Shown: positions 16,750-27,249, counted from the first letter of the stretch. The stretch: 64,000 nt of DNA from Gluconobacter thailandicus F149-1 = NBRC 100600 (GCF_000964465.1 NZ_BANH01000005.1:124001-188000); one strand, 5' to 3'. A program made the numbers and translations. Notes: generated by a model from the sequence alone, not told the origin.

Positions 16750-17127
16750 TTAGCGCGTGACCTTCTTCTTGCCAGCAATCGCCACAGCCTTACCCTTACG
16801 GGTACGGGCATTCGTGTGCGTACGCTGACCGCGGACCGGAAGACCGCGACGATGACGCAGACCGCGGTAGCAGCCCAGATCCATCAGACGCTTGATGTTC
16901 ATGGCCGTCTCACGACGCAGATCACCTTCGACGCGGTATTCGCCGTCGATCAGCTCACGGATCTTCACGATCTCGTCGTCAGACAGTTCGTTAACGCGCT
17001 TTGCCTCGGGGATACCGAGCTTGCTGCAGATTGCCTGCGCGGTCGACGGGCCAATGCCGTAGACATAGCGCAGGCTGATGACCACCCGCTTGTTGGTCGG
17101 AATGTTTACGCCGGCAATACGTGCCAC
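16750..17127 (-). CDS. rpsM: 30S ribosomal protein S13
   Basis: Small-subunit head protein contacting P-site tRNA and bridge B1, 125 aa. Begins [19 protein letters not shown] and ends with [20 protein letters not shown] then a basic tail, as in other bacteria. The start is GTG (17125-17127) with GGGAG 8 nt upstream. First gene of the alpha operon; a strong promoter candidate lies about 150 nt upstream. rpmJ and infA, often placed just before it, are absent. Confidence 0.98.
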   Translation of the reverse strand: MARIAGVNIPTNKRVVISLRYVYGIGPSTAQAICSKLGIPEAKRVNELSDDEIVKIRELIDGEYRVEGDLRRETAMNIKRLMDLGCYRGLRHRRGLPVRGQRTHTNARTRKGKAVAIAGKKKVTR

Positions 17128-17277
17128 GCCAATTCTCCCATCGACGCGGTCAATGGACCGCGTCAGCCTGTTTCATGCCCGGTCGGAACCGGATCGATTG
17201 CATCGCAGCTGACGTCAGTCCCAGTCCGATTCCGGAACCCAGGCCGCACTCACGCTGCAGATATGTCGAGGGCGCGC

Positions 17278-17305
17278 AATATAGCGGGCACCCCCCTTGA
17301 GTCAA
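17278..17305 (-). promoter_or_regulatory. promoter of the alpha operon (rpsM-rpsK-rpoA-rplQ)
   Basis: Minus strand TTGACT (17300-17305) and TATATT (17278-17283), spacer 16 bp, each 5/6 to the sigma-70 consensus. The leader to rpsM would be about 145 nt. GACTC, a GANTC site (17299-17303), overlaps the -35. Confidence 0.65.
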
Positions 17306-17308
17306 ATG

Positions 17309-17336
17309 CCAATGATCACTTTTGCGTGATCATTGG
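17309..17336 (-). terminator. hairpin after adk
   Basis: Perfect 11-bp stem CCAATGATCAC/GTGATCATTGG (17309-17319 with 17326-17336), 8 nt after the adk stop. There is no real T run, so termination is likely partial. It separates the spc/adk unit from the alpha operon promoter immediately downstream. Confidence 0.6.
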
Positions 17337-17344
17337 TCATTCAA

Positions 17345-17926
17345 TCAATTTTTTGTCGTCTTTCCGAGGATCACGTCGATTTCGGCACCCACCTCATCAA
17401 CACCCTGCATGCCATCCACACGCTTCAGACGTCCGGCCTTTTCATAATATGGAAGGATAGGAGCAGTCTGACGGCGATAGATATCCAGGCGTGACCGCAC
17501 CACTTCCGGATTATCATCCGGGCGGCGGGTACCATCCTCAGTTGTCCGGGAAGCAATACGCTCTACGAGCTGATCTTCCGCAACATCCAGAAGAATGACT
17601 GCGTCAATCTTCAGTCCATCCATACCCAGCATGGCATCAAGCGCTTCCGCCTGACTTTCTGTACGCGGAAAGCCATCCAGAATGAAACCCTGAGCACAGT
17701 CCGGCTGAGAAATGCGCCCCTGGATCATCTTGACCATAATTGGATCAGGAAGAAATTCCCCCCGCTCCATGATCGCTTTTGCTTCCCGTCCGATCGGCGT
17801 ACCCGCAGCAACCTCAGCACGAAGCATATCTCCGGTAGAGATCTGCTTCAGACCATATAACTGCTCCAGACGTTTCGCCTGAGTTCCCTTCCCCGCGCCG
17901 GGAGGGCCAAGAAGAATGATGTTCAT
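17345..17926 (-). CDS. adk: adenylate kinase
   Basis: Catalyses ATP + AMP = 2 ADP. The 193-aa protein has the P-loop GPPGAGKGTQ (7-16), the AMP-binding DGFPRT motif and the conserved arginine-rich region. The LID is the short type (TTEDGTRRPDDNPE) without the four-cysteine zinc site, typical of alphaproteobacteria. The start overlaps the secY stop in ATGA, so it is translated with secY. Confidence 0.97.
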   Translation of the reverse strand: MNIILLGPPGAGKGTQAKRLEQLYGLKQISTGDMLRAEVAAGTPIGREAKAIMERGEFLPDPIMVKMIQGRISQPDCAQGFILDGFPRTESQAEALDAMLGMDGLKIDAVILLDVAEDQLVERIASRTTEDGTRRPDDNPEVVRSRLDIYRRQTAPILPYYEKAGRLKRVDGMQGVDEVGAEIDVILGKTTKN

Positions 17927-19296
17927 CGACGCTTGCTCCCTCCAGGCCCCGAGCTTCGGGATCCACGACTACGCTGTTTCCGGATTAGCCCCTGATACTG
18001 ATGAGCCACCAGATGAGACTGGACCTGCGTCACTGTATCAATCGTGACCGACACAATAATGATCAGGCTCGTGCCACCAAAGTAGAACGGCACATTATAT
18101 TTGCTGATCAGGATCTGTGGCAGCAGGCAAACAACGACGAGATAGAGCGCGCCAATGGTCGTCAATCTGGACAGAATACGATCAAAATAGGACGCCGTGC
18201 TCGCCCCGGGACGAATACCGGGAATGAAGCCTCCCTGCTTACGCAGGTTCTCGGCAGTTTCTTCCGGATTGAAAGTCACAGCCGCATAGAAATACGAGAA
18301 GAACAGGATCATTGCTGCGTAAAACAGCATGTAAAGCGGCTGTCCCTGCCCCAGCTGCTGCCCGAGAACCGAGAGCCAGCCAGGCATGTTATGCCCGTTC
18401 ATGAAGCCTGAAATCGTAACTGGAATCAGAAGAACCGAGGATGCAAAAATCGGTGGAATCACACCCGCTGTGTTTACCTTCAGTGGCATGTGCGTGGAGT
18501 CACCACCGAACATGCGATTACCGATCTGACGCTTCGGGTATTGAATAACAACACGCCGTTGAGCCTGCTCCATGAACACGATGAACGCTATGGTCGCGAT
18601 CGCGAGCACAAGGAAGATCATGACAAAGATAGGAGACAGAGCTCCTGTCCGGCCAAGCTCGAAAAGGCTGGCCAAAGCGTGCGGCAGATTTGCGACAATA
18701 CCGGCGAAGATGATCAACGAGATACCGTTGCCAACCCCACGAGACGTGATCTGCTCACCAAGCCACATCAGGAACATCGTCCCGCCTACCAGCGTAACAA
18801 CACAGGAGGCGATGAAGAACATTCCCGGCATAACTACAGCGCTAGCACCGTGAGAGGTCATGTTCTCAAGCCCTACGGCGATGCCATAGGCCTGGAATAG
18901 CGCAATGAAAACCGTAAGATAACGCGTGTACTGGTTAAGCTTCTTACGACCGGCCTCACCTTCCTTCTTCATGGCTTCCATCGAAGGAAGAGCCGTAGAG
19001 AGAAGCTGGATGATAATGGAGGCACTGATGTAAGGCATGATGTTCAGGGCGAACACAGTCATGCGTCCGAGAGCACCACCCGTGAACATGTCGAACATGC
19101 CCAGAATGCCACCCTGATGCTGTGCCAGCAGCTGACCCATCACCGTTGCATCAACACCGGGAACAGGAATGTATGTTCCCAGTCGGTAAACGATAAGGGC
19201 CAGAAGCGTAAACCAGATACGCTTCTTGAGTTCAGTCGCCTTGGCAAAGGAACTCATATTGAGATTGGCGGCGAGCTGCTCTGCTGCGGAAGCCAT
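17923..19296 (-). CDS. secY: protein translocase subunit SecY
   Basis: Central channel of the Sec translocon, 457 aa, ten membrane segments. Visible motifs: RIWFTLLALIVYRLGTYIPVPGVD in TM1, the plug region, TSRGVGNGISLIIFAGI, and FNPEETAENLRKQGGFIPGIRPG in the cytosolic loop before TM8. The C-terminal tail is basic and Gly/Ser-rich. ATG 19294-19296 has AGGACAGGTGG upstream. It follows rplO by about 100 nt and overlaps adk by 4 nt. Confidence 0.97.
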   Translation of the reverse strand: MASAAEQLAANLNMSSFAKATELKKRIWFTLLALIVYRLGTYIPVPGVDATVMGQLLAQHQGGILGMFDMFTGGALGRMTVFALNIMPYISASIIIQLLSTALPSMEAMKKEGEAGRKKLNQYTRYLTVFIALFQAYGIAVGLENMTSHGASAVVMPGMFFIASCVVTLVGGTMFLMWLGEQITSRGVGNGISLIIFAGIVANLPHALASLFELGRTGALSPIFVMIFLVLAIATIAFIVFMEQAQRRVVIQYPKRQIGNRMFGGDSTHMPLKVNTAGVIPPIFASSVLLIPVTISGFMNGHNMPGWLSVLGQQLGQGQPLYMLFYAAMILFFSYFYAAVTFNPEETAENLRKQGGFIPGIRPGASTASYFDRILSRLTTIGALYLVVVCLLPQILISKYNVPFYFGGTSLIIIVSVTIDTVTQVQSHLVAHQYQGLIRKQRSRGSRSSGPGGSKRR

Positions 19297-19392
19297 CCAC
19301 CTGTCCTTTCATGAAAACAGCGTCGCCGCACATCTGCACGGGACGCTGTTCACTATCTAACCATACCCCGGATAAATCCGGGAGAGGAGAAC

Positions 19393-19878
19393 TCAGGCCT
19401 CAGCCTGAACTTCCTTCTTAGATGCAAGCACCTTTACGGAGCCACCAGCCTTCTCAACAGCAGCAAGAGCTGCTGCAGAAGCACCGTCAACTTCGATGGT
19501 CAGACCATGCGAGAGTTCACCCTTCGCAAGAAGGCGAACACCATGAGTCTTGCCGTTGACAAGACCTGCAGCGCGCAGCGTAGCTTCCGTAACAGGAGCG
19601 GATTTATCCAGCTTGCCTGCTTCAATAGCCTTCGAAATGGCGCCAAGGTTCACCGGAGCATATTCCTTGCGGAAGATGTTCACGAAGCCACGCTTAGGCA
19701 TACGGCGATACAGCGGAAGCTGACCACCTTCGAAGCCATTGAGGGAAACACCCTCACGAGCCTTCTGACCCTTAACACCACGTCCGGAGGTCTTACCCTT
19801 GCCGGAACCGATGCCACGTCCAAGACGCTTCTTGCGATAACGAGAACCCTCGTTATCGCGGAGTTCGTTAAGGTTCAT
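19393..19878 (-). CDS. rplO: 50S ribosomal protein L15
   Basis: Late-assembly large-subunit protein, 161 aa. The N-terminal [20 protein letters not shown] and glycine-rich [15 protein letters not shown] are diagnostic. I placed the start at ATG 19876-19878 (GGAGGG 6 nt upstream); a longer frame reaching 19908 runs into rpmD and lacks homology. The start sits one base after the rpmD stop. Confidence 0.97.
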   Translation of the reverse strand: MNLNELRDNEGSRYRKKRLGRGIGSGKGKTSGRGVKGQKAREGVSLNGFEGGQLPLYRRMPKRGFVNIFRKEYAPVNLGAISKAIEAGKLDKSAPVTEATLRAAGLVNGKTHGVRLLAKGELSHGLTIEVDGASAAALAAVEKAGGSVKVLASKKEVQAEA

Positions 19879-19879
19879 T

Positions 19880-20068
19880 TCAACCCTCCACCTTGATGAG
19901 GTGGGCAACCTTGCGGATCATTCCACGCACAGCAGCGGTATCTTCGAGCGTACGGGTGGAACCGATACCGCGCAGACCGAGACCAACAATGGTCTCTGCC
20001 TGGCCCGGCTTGCGACCAATGACAGAAGCGATCTGCGTTACCTGAACGGTCTTACCGTTTTCAGACAT
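19880..20068 (-). CDS. rpmD: 50S ribosomal protein L30
   Basis: 62-aa large-subunit protein. [20 protein letters not shown] and [16 protein letters not shown] match the L30 core (KRTLEDTPAVRGMI-type). The start is ATG 20066-20068, inside the last codons of rpsE (8-nt overlap); an in-frame extension to 20170 is only rpsE shadow. Next gene rplO begins one base after its stop. Confidence 0.96.
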   Translation of the reverse strand: MSENGKTVQVTQIASVIGRKPGQAETIVGLGLRGIGSTRTLEDTAAVRGMIRKVAHLIKVEG

Positions 20069-20633
20069 TTGCAGCCTCCTCAGTCTGAGCCTGCTCGCGC
20101 TTACCGAAAAGCTCTGCAGCCTTCTTGCCACGACGCGAAGCGACGTTGCGCGGGCTGCTGGCCTTTTCAAGGGCAGCGAAAGTAGCCTTGATCATGTTAT
20201 GCGGGTTACGCGTTCCGAGACTCTTAGCGACAACGTCGTTAACACCCAGGCTCTCGAAAACTGCACGCATTGGGCCACCAGCGATGATACCCGTACCGGC
20301 TTCAGCCGCACGAACAACCACCTTGCCAGCGCCGTAATGACCGAACGTATCGTGATGGAGAGTACGACCCTCCTTCATCGGTACACGAATCATTGTGCGC
20401 TTGGCGCGCTCGGTTGCCTTACGGATCGCTTCCGGAACTTCGCGGGCCTTACCCGCTCCGTAACCAACGCGCCCCTTCTGATCGCCAACGACAACCAGCG
20501 CTGCAAAAGCAAAGCGACGGCCACCCTTAACAACCTTGGCAACACGGTTGATGGTTACGAGCTTGTCGACCAGATCATCGCCCTGCTCGCGCTCACGACC
20601 ACCACGGCCGCCTTCTCTTGGCTCACGTGCCAT
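20061..20633 (-). CDS. rpsE: 30S ribosomal protein S5
   Basis: Decoding-fidelity protein at the mRNA entry, 190 aa. It has an Arg/Gly-rich N-terminal extension, then [20 protein letters not shown] and [18 protein letters not shown]. No change is visible at the spectinomycin loop ([11 protein letters not shown]). The stop overlaps rpmD by 8 nt. Twelve nt downstream of rplR. Confidence 0.97.
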   Translation of the reverse strand: MAREPREGGRGGREREQGDDLVDKLVTINRVAKVVKGGRRFAFAALVVVGDQKGRVGYGAGKAREVPEAIRKATERAKRTMIRVPMKEGRTLHHDTFGHYGAGKVVVRAAEAGTGIIAGGPMRAVFESLGVNDVVAKSLGTRNPHNMIKATFAALEKASSPRNVASRRGKKAAELFGKREQAQTEEAANV

Positions 20634-20645
20634 GTGTGATCCTCC

Positions 20646-21008
20646 TTAGAACGAGAGCCCGCCCTCGCGGGCAGCCTCTGCCAGGGCCTTGACCCGGCCA
20701 TGATAGACATAAGCGCCGCGATCGAACACGACGGCCGTTACGCCAGCTGCCAGGCCACGTTCTGCGATCAGCTTGCCGATCACTGAAGCCGCGTCCACGT
20801 TGGCACCGCTGGTGCCATTGCCGCGAAGCTCCTTTTCCAGCGTTGAAGCGCTGGCGAGCGTACGACCCTGTGCATCGTCGATGATCTGGGCGTGAATGTG
20901 CTTGCTGGAACGGAAGACCGACAAACGCGGCCGGCCGCCGCTCTTGCGACGAAGCTGGAAACGCAGCCGCTGACGGCGACGTTCCTGCAATCCTTGCTGC
21001 GATGCCAT
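20646..21008 (-). CDS. rplR: 50S ribosomal protein L18
   Basis: 5S-rRNA-binding protein, 120 aa. [21 protein letters not shown] and the C-terminal [26 protein letters not shown] are family hallmarks. Its ATG shares one base with the rplF stop (TAATG), indicating coupled translation. Confidence 0.97.
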   Translation of the reverse strand: MASQQGLQERRRQRLRFQLRRKSGGRPRLSVFRSSKHIHAQIIDDAQGRTLASASTLEKELRGNGTSGANVDAASVIGKLIAERGLAAGVTAVVFDRGAYVYHGRVKALAEAAREGGLSF

Positions 21009-21544
21009 TACTTCTTCTTACCTTCCTTGCGACGCAGAACTTCCGTCTCGTAACGGACGCCCTTGCCCTTGTAAGGCTCAGGCTTACGGAAGCTGCGAAT
21101 ATCGAGAGCGACCTGACCAACGCGCTGCTTGTCGTTACCTTCAACGACGATAGCGGTCGGACGCGGCGTGGTGATCTTGATACCGGCCGGGATGGGATAA
21201 ACGACATCGTGCGAGAAGCCGAGGTTCATCACCAGATTGGATCCCTGAACAGCAGCACGGAAACCCGTACCCTGAATCTCGAGAGCCTTGGTGAAACCAA
21301 CCGACACACCCTTGACCATATTAGCGATCAGAGCGCGTGTTGTTCCCCACATCGTCCAGTTTTCACGGGACCGACGACCGATTGGAGCAACAGCAACAGA
21401 GCTGGCTTCAATCGTGACGTCCACATGACGGGACACCGGAAAGCTCAGTTCGCCGAGCTTGCCCTTGGCGGTGAAGATGCCGTCAACAACAGCAACCTGG
21501 ACACCTGCCGGAACTTCTACGGGATATTTACCTACGCGAGACAT
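21008..21544 (-). CDS. rplF: 50S ribosomal protein L6
   Basis: 178-aa protein near the factor-binding site. [17 protein letters not shown] starts the first of two similar domains; the second includes [13 protein letters not shown] and [25 protein letters not shown]-type C terminus. Start ATG 21542-21544 chosen by homology; an extension to 21697 is unsupported. Sits 10 nt after rpsH. Confidence 0.97.
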   Translation of the reverse strand: MSRVGKYPVEVPAGVQVAVVDGIFTAKGKLGELSFPVSRHVDVTIEASSVAVAPIGRRSRENWTMWGTTRALIANMVKGVSVGFTKALEIQGTGFRAAVQGSNLVMNLGFSHDVVYPIPAGIKITTPRPTAIVVEGNDKQRVGQVALDIRSFRKPEPYKGKGVRYETEVLRRKEGKKK

Positions 21545-21554
21545 GCGACCCTCC

Positions 21555-21953
21555 TCAGAAGACGCGGCAGAGAACCTCGCCACCAACATTGGCAGCGCGG
21601 GCCTCGACGTCCGAAAGGACGCCACGCGGGGTGGACAGGATCGACACACCAAGGCCGGCATAAACGCGCGGAAGTTCCTTGATCTTCGAATAGACACGAC
21701 GGCCAGGCTTGGAGACCCTGTGGATTTCCTTAATGACCGGCTGTCCTTCTACGTACTTCAGCTCAATACGGAGCTGGGATACGCCCTTACGGACTTCTTC
21801 CGTGGAGAAACCACGGATGTAACCTTCACGCTTCAGAGCCTCAAGCACGTTCGTGCGAAGCTTGGAAGCGGGCGCAACGCATGCAGCATGACGGGCACGC
21901 TGAGCATTACGGATCCGGGTAAGCATATCACCCAGTGGATCAGACAACGACAT
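21555..21953 (-). CDS. rpsH: 30S ribosomal protein S8
   Basis: Binds central-domain 16S rRNA; in E. coli it represses the spc operon. 132 aa with [17 protein letters not shown] at the N terminus and the C-terminal [20 protein letters not shown] motif. Located between rpsN and rplF. Confidence 0.97.
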   Translation of the reverse strand: MSLSDPLGDMLTRIRNAQRARHAACVAPASKLRTNVLEALKREGYIRGFSTEEVRKGVSQLRIELKYVEGQPVIKEIHRVSKPGRRVYSKIKELPRVYAGLGVSILSTPRGVLSDVEARAANVGGEVLCRVF

Positions 21954-21965
21954 TCGATCTATCCC

Positions 21966-22271
21966 TTACCAGCTCGACTTGACCATGCCAGGAATCTGGC
22001 CGGCGGACGCAAGATCACGCAGAGCGATACGGCAAAGCTCGAACTTACGGTAGTTAGCACGGGGACGACCGGTCAGCTTGCAACGAAGACGAACACGCGT
22101 TGCGGATCCGTTACGTGGCATCTGTGCCAGCTTAAGAGTCGCTTCAAATCGGTCTTCAACCGAAAGGGAACGATCCTTGATGATGTTTTTAAGAGCGGTC
22201 CGCTTTTCCTTATCGCGCTTTGCAAGAGCTGCGCGATGGTTATTACGGTTAACCGCTGAGATCTTCGCCAT
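21966..22271 (-). CDS. rpsN: 30S ribosomal protein S14, zinc-free type
   Basis: 101-aa S14. [20 protein letters not shown] is replaced here by a close form ([19 protein letters not shown]), followed by [20 protein letters not shown]. It lacks the CxxC pairs of the short zinc form, so it is the long C- type usual in proteobacteria. Lies between rplE and rpsH. Confidence 0.97.
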   Translation of the reverse strand: MAKISAVNRNNHRAALAKRDKEKRTALKNIIKDRSLSVEDRFEATLKLAQMPRNGSATRVRLRCKLTGRPRANYRKFELCRIALRDLASAGQIPGMVKSSW

Positions 22272-22342
22272 CTCGAATTTTCTCCCGGAACCTGTCAGGC
22301 CTATCCCGACGGTTTTCCAATCAGCGTGTCTATAAAGGAAAG

Positions 22343-22363
22343 CGGCCTCCCAATGGAAGGCCG
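22343..22363 (-). promoter_or_regulatory. hairpin between rplE and rpsN
   Basis: Nine-pair stem (CGGCCTCCC region with GGAAGGCCG, one G-T pair) and 3-nt loop in the 134-nt rplE-rpsN gap. No T run follows, so an intrinsic terminator is unlikely; it may be a processing or translational control element. Confidence 0.4.
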
Positions 22364-22405
22364 AATCCTTATTTTTAGTCGCGATCGGTCTGAAAAATTA
22401 CCTGA

Positions 22406-22969
22406 TCAACCTGCGAACGGCAGATCGAAGGCCTTCAGCAGAGCCTTTGCTTCAGCATCGGTCTTTGCAGTGGTCACAAAGATGATGTCCATGCCACGTA
22501 CAGCATCGATCTTGTCATATTCGATTTCCGGGAAAACAATCTGCTCCTTGATGCCCATGGCAAAGTTGCCACGGCCATCAAAGCCCTTGTTTGCCGGAAG
22601 ACCACGGAAGTCACGGATGCGCGGCATAGCGATCGTCACGAGACGGTCAAGGAACTCATACATACGCTGACGACGCAGAGTAACCTTACAACCGATCGGA
22701 AGACCTTCACGGATCTTGAAGCCGGCAATAGCCTTACGAGCAAGCGTCTTTACAGGCTTCTGACCTGAAATAGCTGCCATTTCAGCGACCGCTGCATCCA
22801 GCTTCTTCTGATCGCCAGCAGCCTCACCGACACCCATGTTCAGCACGATCTTCTCGAGCTTGGGAACCTGCATCGGATTTGCGTAGCCGAACTGCTCCTG
22901 AAGCTGCTTACGAAGAAGCTCTTCGTAACGCTGCTGCATACGCGGCAAAGCGGTTTTGTTATCGCTCAT
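22406..22969 (-). CDS. rplE: 50S ribosomal protein L5
   Basis: 5S-rRNA and P-site contact protein, 187 aa. Motifs: [35 protein letters not shown] and [21 protein letters not shown]. Follows rplX by 11 nt. Starts with an N-terminal stretch slightly longer than E. coli L5, common in alphaproteobacteria. Confidence 0.97.
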   Translation of the reverse strand: MSDNKTALPRMQQRYEELLRKQLQEQFGYANPMQVPKLEKIVLNMGVGEAAGDQKKLDAAVAEMAAISGQKPVKTLARKAIAGFKIREGLPIGCKVTLRRQRMYEFLDRLVTIAMPRIRDFRGLPANKGFDGRGNFAMGIKEQIVFPEIEYDKIDAVRGMDIIFVTTAKTDAEAKALLKAFDLPFAG

Positions 22970-22980
22970 TTTTGCGTTCC

Positions 22981-23301
22981 TCAGCCTTCGATCACTTCGC
23001 CGGTTGCCTTGGCAACGCGAACCTTGCGACCGTCTTCAAGAACACGGAAACCAACACGAGTCGGCTTACCGCTCTTGGGATCAACCAGCTTCAGGTTAGA
23101 GAGATGGATCGGCATCTCGCGCTCGATGATTCCACCTTCTCCACCCATGCGGTTGGGCTTCGTGTGACGCTTGGCAACAGCTACACCGCGTACCACAGCT
23201 TTTTCAGCCTTCGGCATCACTGCGAGAACTTCGCCACGCACTCCCCGGGACTTCCCGGAAAGAACGAGGACCTGATCGCCTTTTTTAATACGTGCAGCCA
23301 T
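22981..23301 (-). CDS. rplX: 50S ribosomal protein L24
   Basis: Assembly-initiator protein, 106 aa, with a KOW motif ([20 protein letters not shown]). Also shows [20 protein letters not shown]. The ATG overlaps the rplN stop by one base (TAATG). Confidence 0.97.
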   Translation of the reverse strand: MAARIKKGDQVLVLSGKSRGVRGEVLAVMPKAEKAVVRGVAVAKRHTKPNRMGGEGGIIEREMPIHLSNLKLVDPKSGKPTRVGFRVLEDGRKVRVAKATGEVIEG

Positions 23302-23669
23302 TACAGCACCTCCGGCGCCAGGGAGATGATCTTCATGAACTTGCGAGCACGCAGTTCACGAACGACCGGGCCAAAGATACGCGTGCCAATCGGCTCCTGC
23401 TGCTTGTTGATCAGCACAGCAGCATTCTTGTCAAAACGGATCGCAGATCCGTCTGCACGACGTACCGGATAAGATGTACGAACGATAACGGCCTGATGGA
23501 CGTCACCCTTCTTCACCTTACCGCGGGGAATGGCTTCCTTAACGGATACGACAATGATGTCGCCGACCGAGGCAGTCTTCCGCTTGGAGCCGCCCAGCAC
23601 CTTGATGCACTGCACCCGACGCGCACCGGAATTATCGGCGACGTCAAGGTTGGTCTCGGGATGAATCAT
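23301..23669 (-). CDS. rplN: 50S ribosomal protein L14
   Basis: 122-aa intersubunit-bridge protein. [20 protein letters not shown] and [20 protein letters not shown] are diagnostic; ends ISLAPEVL. One-base overlap with rplX, 12 nt after rpsQ. Confidence 0.98.
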   Translation of the reverse strand: MIHPETNLDVADNSGARRVQCIKVLGGSKRKTASVGDIIVVSVKEAIPRGKVKKGDVHQAVIVRTSYPVRRADGSAIRFDKNAAVLINKQQEPIGTRIFGPVVRELRARKFMKIISLAPEVL

Positions 23670-23681
23670 GTGCCTACCCCC

Positions 23682-23954
23682 TTATGCGCTGACGGAAGAG
23701 GAAGCCGAAGCCATGTCCTCTCCGTTGCGTGCGACGACAGACCAAGTCTTACGCTTGGAGATCGGTGCGCATTCTTCAATACGAACCAGGTCACCAATCT
23801 GGCAGACGTTGGCTTCATCATGGGCCGCATACTTCTTGGAGCGGCGGATGAACTTCTTATAGAGCGGGTGCATGATACGACGATCAACAAGAACGGTAAC
23901 CGTCTTGTCCATCTTGTCGCTTGTTACCCGCCCTGTCAGGACGCGCCTTGGCAT
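23682..23954 (-). CDS. rpsQ: 30S ribosomal protein S17
   Basis: Primary 16S rRNA binder, 90 aa. [20 protein letters not shown] and [20 protein letters not shown] match S17. The start ATG 23952-23954 was set by homology; the frame extends to 24122 without similarity. Short Ala/Ser-rich C-terminal tail. Confidence 0.96.
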   Translation of the reverse strand: MPRRVLTGRVTSDKMDKTVTVLVDRRIMHPLYKKFIRRSKKYAAHDEANVCQIGDLVRIEECAPISKRKTWSVVARNGEDMASASSSVSA

Positions 23955-23967
23955 CGTCCGTCTCCTC

Positions 23968-24201
23968 TCAGGACTTTGCGGCGGACGTTTGGGCGCCCGC
24001 ACGGTTCTTCGATTGCTGAGCCAGCGTCTTGATACGTGCCACTGCACGGCGCACGACCTTGACACGGCTGGTGTTTTCCGACTGCCCTGTGGCAGCCGCA
24101 AAACGGTGGTTGATCTGTTCACGCTTCAGGTCGATGAGCAGAGCGTTCAGCTCGTCCTCGCTCTTCGCGCGCAAATCTGCAGGCTTATACGTGTCGGCCA
24201 T
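23968..24201 (-). CDS. rpmC: 50S ribosomal protein L29
   Basis: Exit-tunnel rim protein that contacts trigger factor/SRP, 77 aa. [20 protein letters not shown] and [17 protein letters not shown] fit the two-helix L29 fold, with an extra C-terminal Ala/Ser/Lys tail. One nt separates it from rplP. Confidence 0.96.
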   Translation of the reverse strand: MADTYKPADLRAKSEDELNALLIDLKREQINHRFAAATGQSENTSRVKVVRRAVARIKTLAQQSKNRAGAQTSAAKS

Positions 24202-24202
24202 C

Positions 24203-24619
24203 TTACGCGTCTCCGATACGCTGAACGAACTTGGTCTTGATCGGAAGCTTTGCAGCTCCCAGGCTCAGTGCCAAGCGGGCGACTTCCGGCGGAACGCCTT
24301 CAATCTCGAACAGGATACGACCCGGCTTGACACGAGCTGCCCAGTACTCTGGGGAACCCTTGCCGGAGCCCATACGCACTTCTGCAGGCTTTGTCGAGAC
24401 CGGAAGGTCCGGAAAAATACGAATCCACACGCGACCAGCACGCTTCATCGCACGAGTAATAGCACGACGGGACGCTTCGATCTGACGGGCTGTGATCCGC
24501 TCTGGCTCAAGAGCCTTCAGACCATATGCACCGAAATTCAGCTGCGTTCCGCTCTTCGCCAGGCCGTGGATACGGCCCTTGTGGGCTTTACGAAACTTTG
24601 TCCGCTTTGGGGAAAGCAT
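24203..24619 (-). CDS. rplP: 50S ribosomal protein L16
   Basis: A-site/central-protuberance protein, 138 aa. [20 protein letters not shown] and [20 protein letters not shown] are signature motifs. Lies between rpsC and rpmC. Confidence 0.98.
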   Translation of the reverse strand: MLSPKRTKFRKAHKGRIHGLAKSGTQLNFGAYGLKALEPERITARQIEASRRAITRAMKRAGRVWIRIFPDLPVSTKPAEVRMGSGKGSPEYWAARVKPGRILFEIEGVPPEVARLALSLGAAKLPIKTKFVQRIGDA

Positions 24620-24674
24620 GTTGTTAAATCCTCAATCAGCACCAGCAATGGAGCTGTAGGCTTGCGCCTACAGT

Positions 24675-25352
24675 TCAACGTTGCGGAGCCTGCTCCGCGG
24701 CACGACGGTCCTGTGCCAGGGGGTCATGAGCCAGGATCTCACCCTTGAAGATCCAGACCTTCACGCCGCAGGTTCCATAAGTCGTCTTGGCCGTCGCCGT
24801 GCCATAGTCGATATCAGCGCGAAGCGTATGCAACGGCACACGTCCCTCACGATACTTCTCGTCACGTGCGATTTCGGCACCACCCAGACGTCCGCTGCAA
24901 GTAATACGGATGCCTTGGGCGCCCAGACGCATTGCAGACTGGATTGCGCGCTTCATGGCGCGACGGAAGGCAACACGACGCTCGAGCTGCTGAGCAATGT
25001 TCTCAGCAACCAGCGTTGCATCGATTTCCGGCTTGCGGATCTCAACGATGTTCAGCGCTACGTCGGTCTTCGCCATACGGCTCAGTTCCTTACGCAGTGC
25101 GTCGATGTCCTGACCCTTCTTGCCGATCACGACGCCCGGACGGGCAGCGTAGATCGTCACGCGAGGCTTCTTGGCAGGGCGCTCGATAACGACGCGGGAA
25201 ACGCCGGCACCTGAAAGCTTACGACGCAGGAAAGCACGCAGCTTCAGATCTTCATGAAGAAGACGTGAGTAATCTGCACCTGCGTACCAGCGGCTATCCC
25301 AGGTACGGTTAACACCGAGCCGAAGCCCGATTGGATTGACCTTATGTCCCAT
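24675..25352 (-). CDS. rpsC: 30S ribosomal protein S3
   Basis: mRNA-entry protein with KH domain, 225 aa. [20 protein letters not shown] begins the chain; the KH motif [17 protein letters not shown] and the C-terminal KVWIFKGEI are conserved. Starts 3 nt after rplV. Confidence 0.98.
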   Translation of the reverse strand: MGHKVNPIGLRLGVNRTWDSRWYAGADYSRLLHEDLKLRAFLRRKLSGAGVSRVVIERPAKKPRVTIYAARPGVVIGKKGQDIDALRKELSRMAKTDVALNIVEIRKPEIDATLVAENIAQQLERRVAFRRAMKRAIQSAMRLGAQGIRITCSGRLGGAEIARDEKYREGRVPLHTLRADIDYGTATAKTTYGTCGVKVWIFKGEILAHDPLAQDRRAAEQAPQR

Positions 25353-25355
25353 GGA

Positions 25356-25763
25356 TCAAGCTGCCTTCTGCTCTTCGCTGGATTCCGATGCTTCTGCAGC
25401 TTCGGCCACAACAATCTTCAGGTGGCTGAAGAACTTCTCGACGCGAGCCGAACGGCCACGGCCACGAGCATGAAAACGCTTCATGACAATGGACTTCCCG
25501 ACTTCAGCTGTCTTCACAACCAGACGATCAACGTCCAGCTGATGATTGTTCTCAGCGTTGGCCACGGCGCTCTCAAGAGTCTTCTTGACCTGCTGCGCGA
25601 TACGACGACGCGAGAAGGTCAGAGCGGCAATAGCCTTGTCAGCTGGCTGGTTACGGATCATTGCCGCAACCAGGTTCAGCTTGCGCGGGCTGACACGAAT
25701 ATTGCGCGTAATCGCTTGCGCTTCGGTGTCAGCAAGCGTGCGGATGTGCTTCGGCTTGCTCAT
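25356..25763 (-). CDS. rplV: 50S ribosomal protein L22
   Basis: Tunnel-constriction protein, 135 aa. [20 protein letters not shown] and [19 protein letters not shown] are diagnostic; the tunnel-loop sequence looks normal. It ends with an acidic Glu/Ala/Ser tail. Two nt after rpsS. Confidence 0.97.
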   Translation of the reverse strand: MSKPKHIRTLADTEAQAITRNIRVSPRKLNLVAAMIRNQPADKAIAALTFSRRRIAQQVKKTLESAVANAENNHQLDVDRLVVKTAEVGKSIVMKRFHARGRGRSARVEKFFSHLKIVVAEAAEASESSEEQKAA

Positions 25764-25765
25764 TT

Positions 25766-26044
25766 TCAGCCCCGCTTCGACTTCTTGTCAGAGCCATGAC
25801 CGGTGTAGGTACGCGTCGGTGAGAACTCACCGAACTTGTGACCGACCATGTTCTCCGTGACCTGCACAGGCAGGAACTTGTGACCATTATAGACGCCGAA
25901 CGTAAGCCCGACGAACTGCGGCAGAATCGTGGAACGACGCGACCAGATCTTGATCACTTCGTTACGACCAGAAGCACGAGCTGCTTCTGCTTTGCCGAAC
26001 AGATACCCGTCAACGAACGGGCCCTTCCAGACGGAACGTGCCAT
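25766..26044 (-). CDS. rpsS: 30S ribosomal protein S19
   Basis: Head protein near the A site, 92 aa. [34 protein letters not shown] and [20 protein letters not shown] are typical. Between rplB and rplV. Confidence 0.98.
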   Translation of the reverse strand: MARSVWKGPFVDGYLFGKAEAARASGRNEVIKIWSRRSTILPQFVGLTFGVYNGHKFLPVQVTENMVGHKFGEFSPTRTYTGHGSDKKSKRG

Positions 26045-26060
26045 CTCTATTTGCCCCCTC

Positions 26061-26891
26061 TTACTTGCCGGACTTACGGCGACGGATGATCAGGCTATCC
26101 GTCTTCTTGTTAACACGCGTCTTGTAACCCTTCGTCGGAACGCCCCACGGCGTAACCGGATGACGGCCACCAGAGGTGCGACCTTCACCACCACCATGCG
26201 GGTGATCGACTGGGTTCATGACAACACCACGGTTGTGCGGACGACGTCCGAGCCAACGGGAACGTCCAGCCTTACCCATGTGCTGGTTCATGTTGTCTGG
26301 ATTAGAGACAGCACCAACCGTTGCCATGCATTCGCCACGGACAAGACGCAGTTCACCGGACTGCAGCTTGATCTGGGCGTAACCGGCATCCTTGCCGACC
26401 AGCTGTGCATACGTTCCAGCAGAACGAGCCAGCTTGCCACCAGCGCCCGGCTTCAGCTCGATATTGTGCACGATCGTACCGACCGGCATCGCACCGAGGG
26501 ACATCGCATTACCTGGCTTCACGTCAGTGTGTGCACCAGAGATCACGCGGTCACCAGCCTTGATACGCTGAGGAGCCAGAATGTAGGCCAGCTCGCCGTC
26601 ATCATACTTGATCAGCGCAATGAACGCCGTACGGTTCGGATCGTATTCAAGACGCTCGACCGTTGCGCCAACATCAAACTTGCGACGCTTGAAATCGACA
26701 TAACGATAGGACTGCTTGTGCCCGCCGCCACGGAACCGAACTGTCGTACGGCCGTGGTTATTACGGCCGCCAGACTTGTTCTTACCTTCCGTCAACTGCT
26801 TGACCGGCTTGCCCTTCCAGAGCTCGCTACGATCAATCAGCACGGTGCCGCGTGTGCTCGGCGTCGTGGGATTAAAGTGCTTTAGTGCCAT
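26061..26891 (-). CDS. rplB: 50S ribosomal protein L2
   Basis: Peptidyl-transferase-centre protein, 276 aa. Shows [30 protein letters not shown] and the C-terminal [20 protein letters not shown] containing the conserved histidine required for activity. Follows rplW by 16 nt. Confidence 0.98.
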   Translation of the reverse strand: MALKHFNPTTPSTRGTVLIDRSELWKGKPVKQLTEGKNKSGGRNNHGRTTVRFRGGGHKQSYRYVDFKRRKFDVGATVERLEYDPNRTAFIALIKYDDGELAYILAPQRIKAGDRVISGAHTDVKPGNAMSLGAMPVGTIVHNIELKPGAGGKLARSAGTYAQLVGKDAGYAQIKLQSGELRLVRGECMATVGAVSNPDNMNQHMGKAGRSRWLGRRPHNRGVVMNPVDHPHGGGEGRTSGGRHPVTPWGVPTKGYKTRVNKKTDSLIIRRRKSGK

Positions 26892-26907
26892 GGTTGATTA
26901 CCCCGCG

Positions 26908-27249
26908 TCAGCCCAGCTTCGCTGTAAGGTCAATGGACTGACCCTCGGCAAGCTGCACATACGCCTTCTTGATGTCAGAGCGGCGACCAGGACGACCCTT
27001 GACGCGCTTCGTCTTACCCTTCTGGACCAGCGTATTCACGCCAGTAACCTTCACGTTGAAGAGCTTTTCGACAGCGGCCTTGATCTGCGGCTTGGTTGCA
27101 GTCGTAGCGACCTTGAAAACAACCTGATTACGCTCTGAGAGAAGCGTAGCCTTTTCCGTGATCAGCGGCGAACGGACCACATCGTAAAGAGCTTCCTGAG
27201 ACATGTTCTCAGCAGTCTTACGTGCGTTCATGACGATAGACATGGTCAT
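26908..27249 (-). CDS. rplW: 50S ribosomal protein L23
   Basis: Tunnel-exit protein and chaperone dock, 113 aa. [18 protein letters not shown] and the beta hairpin [20 protein letters not shown] identify it. I took ATG 27249 because AGGAG lies 8 nt upstream and it overlaps the rplD stop (ATGA); ATG 27243 or later codons are alternatives. Confidence 0.95.
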   Translation of the reverse strand: MTMSIVMNARKTAENMSQEALYDVVRSPLITEKATLLSERNQVVFKVATTATKPQIKAAVEKLFNVKVTGVNTLVQKGKTKRVKGRPGRRSDIKKAYVQLAEGQSIDLTAKLG

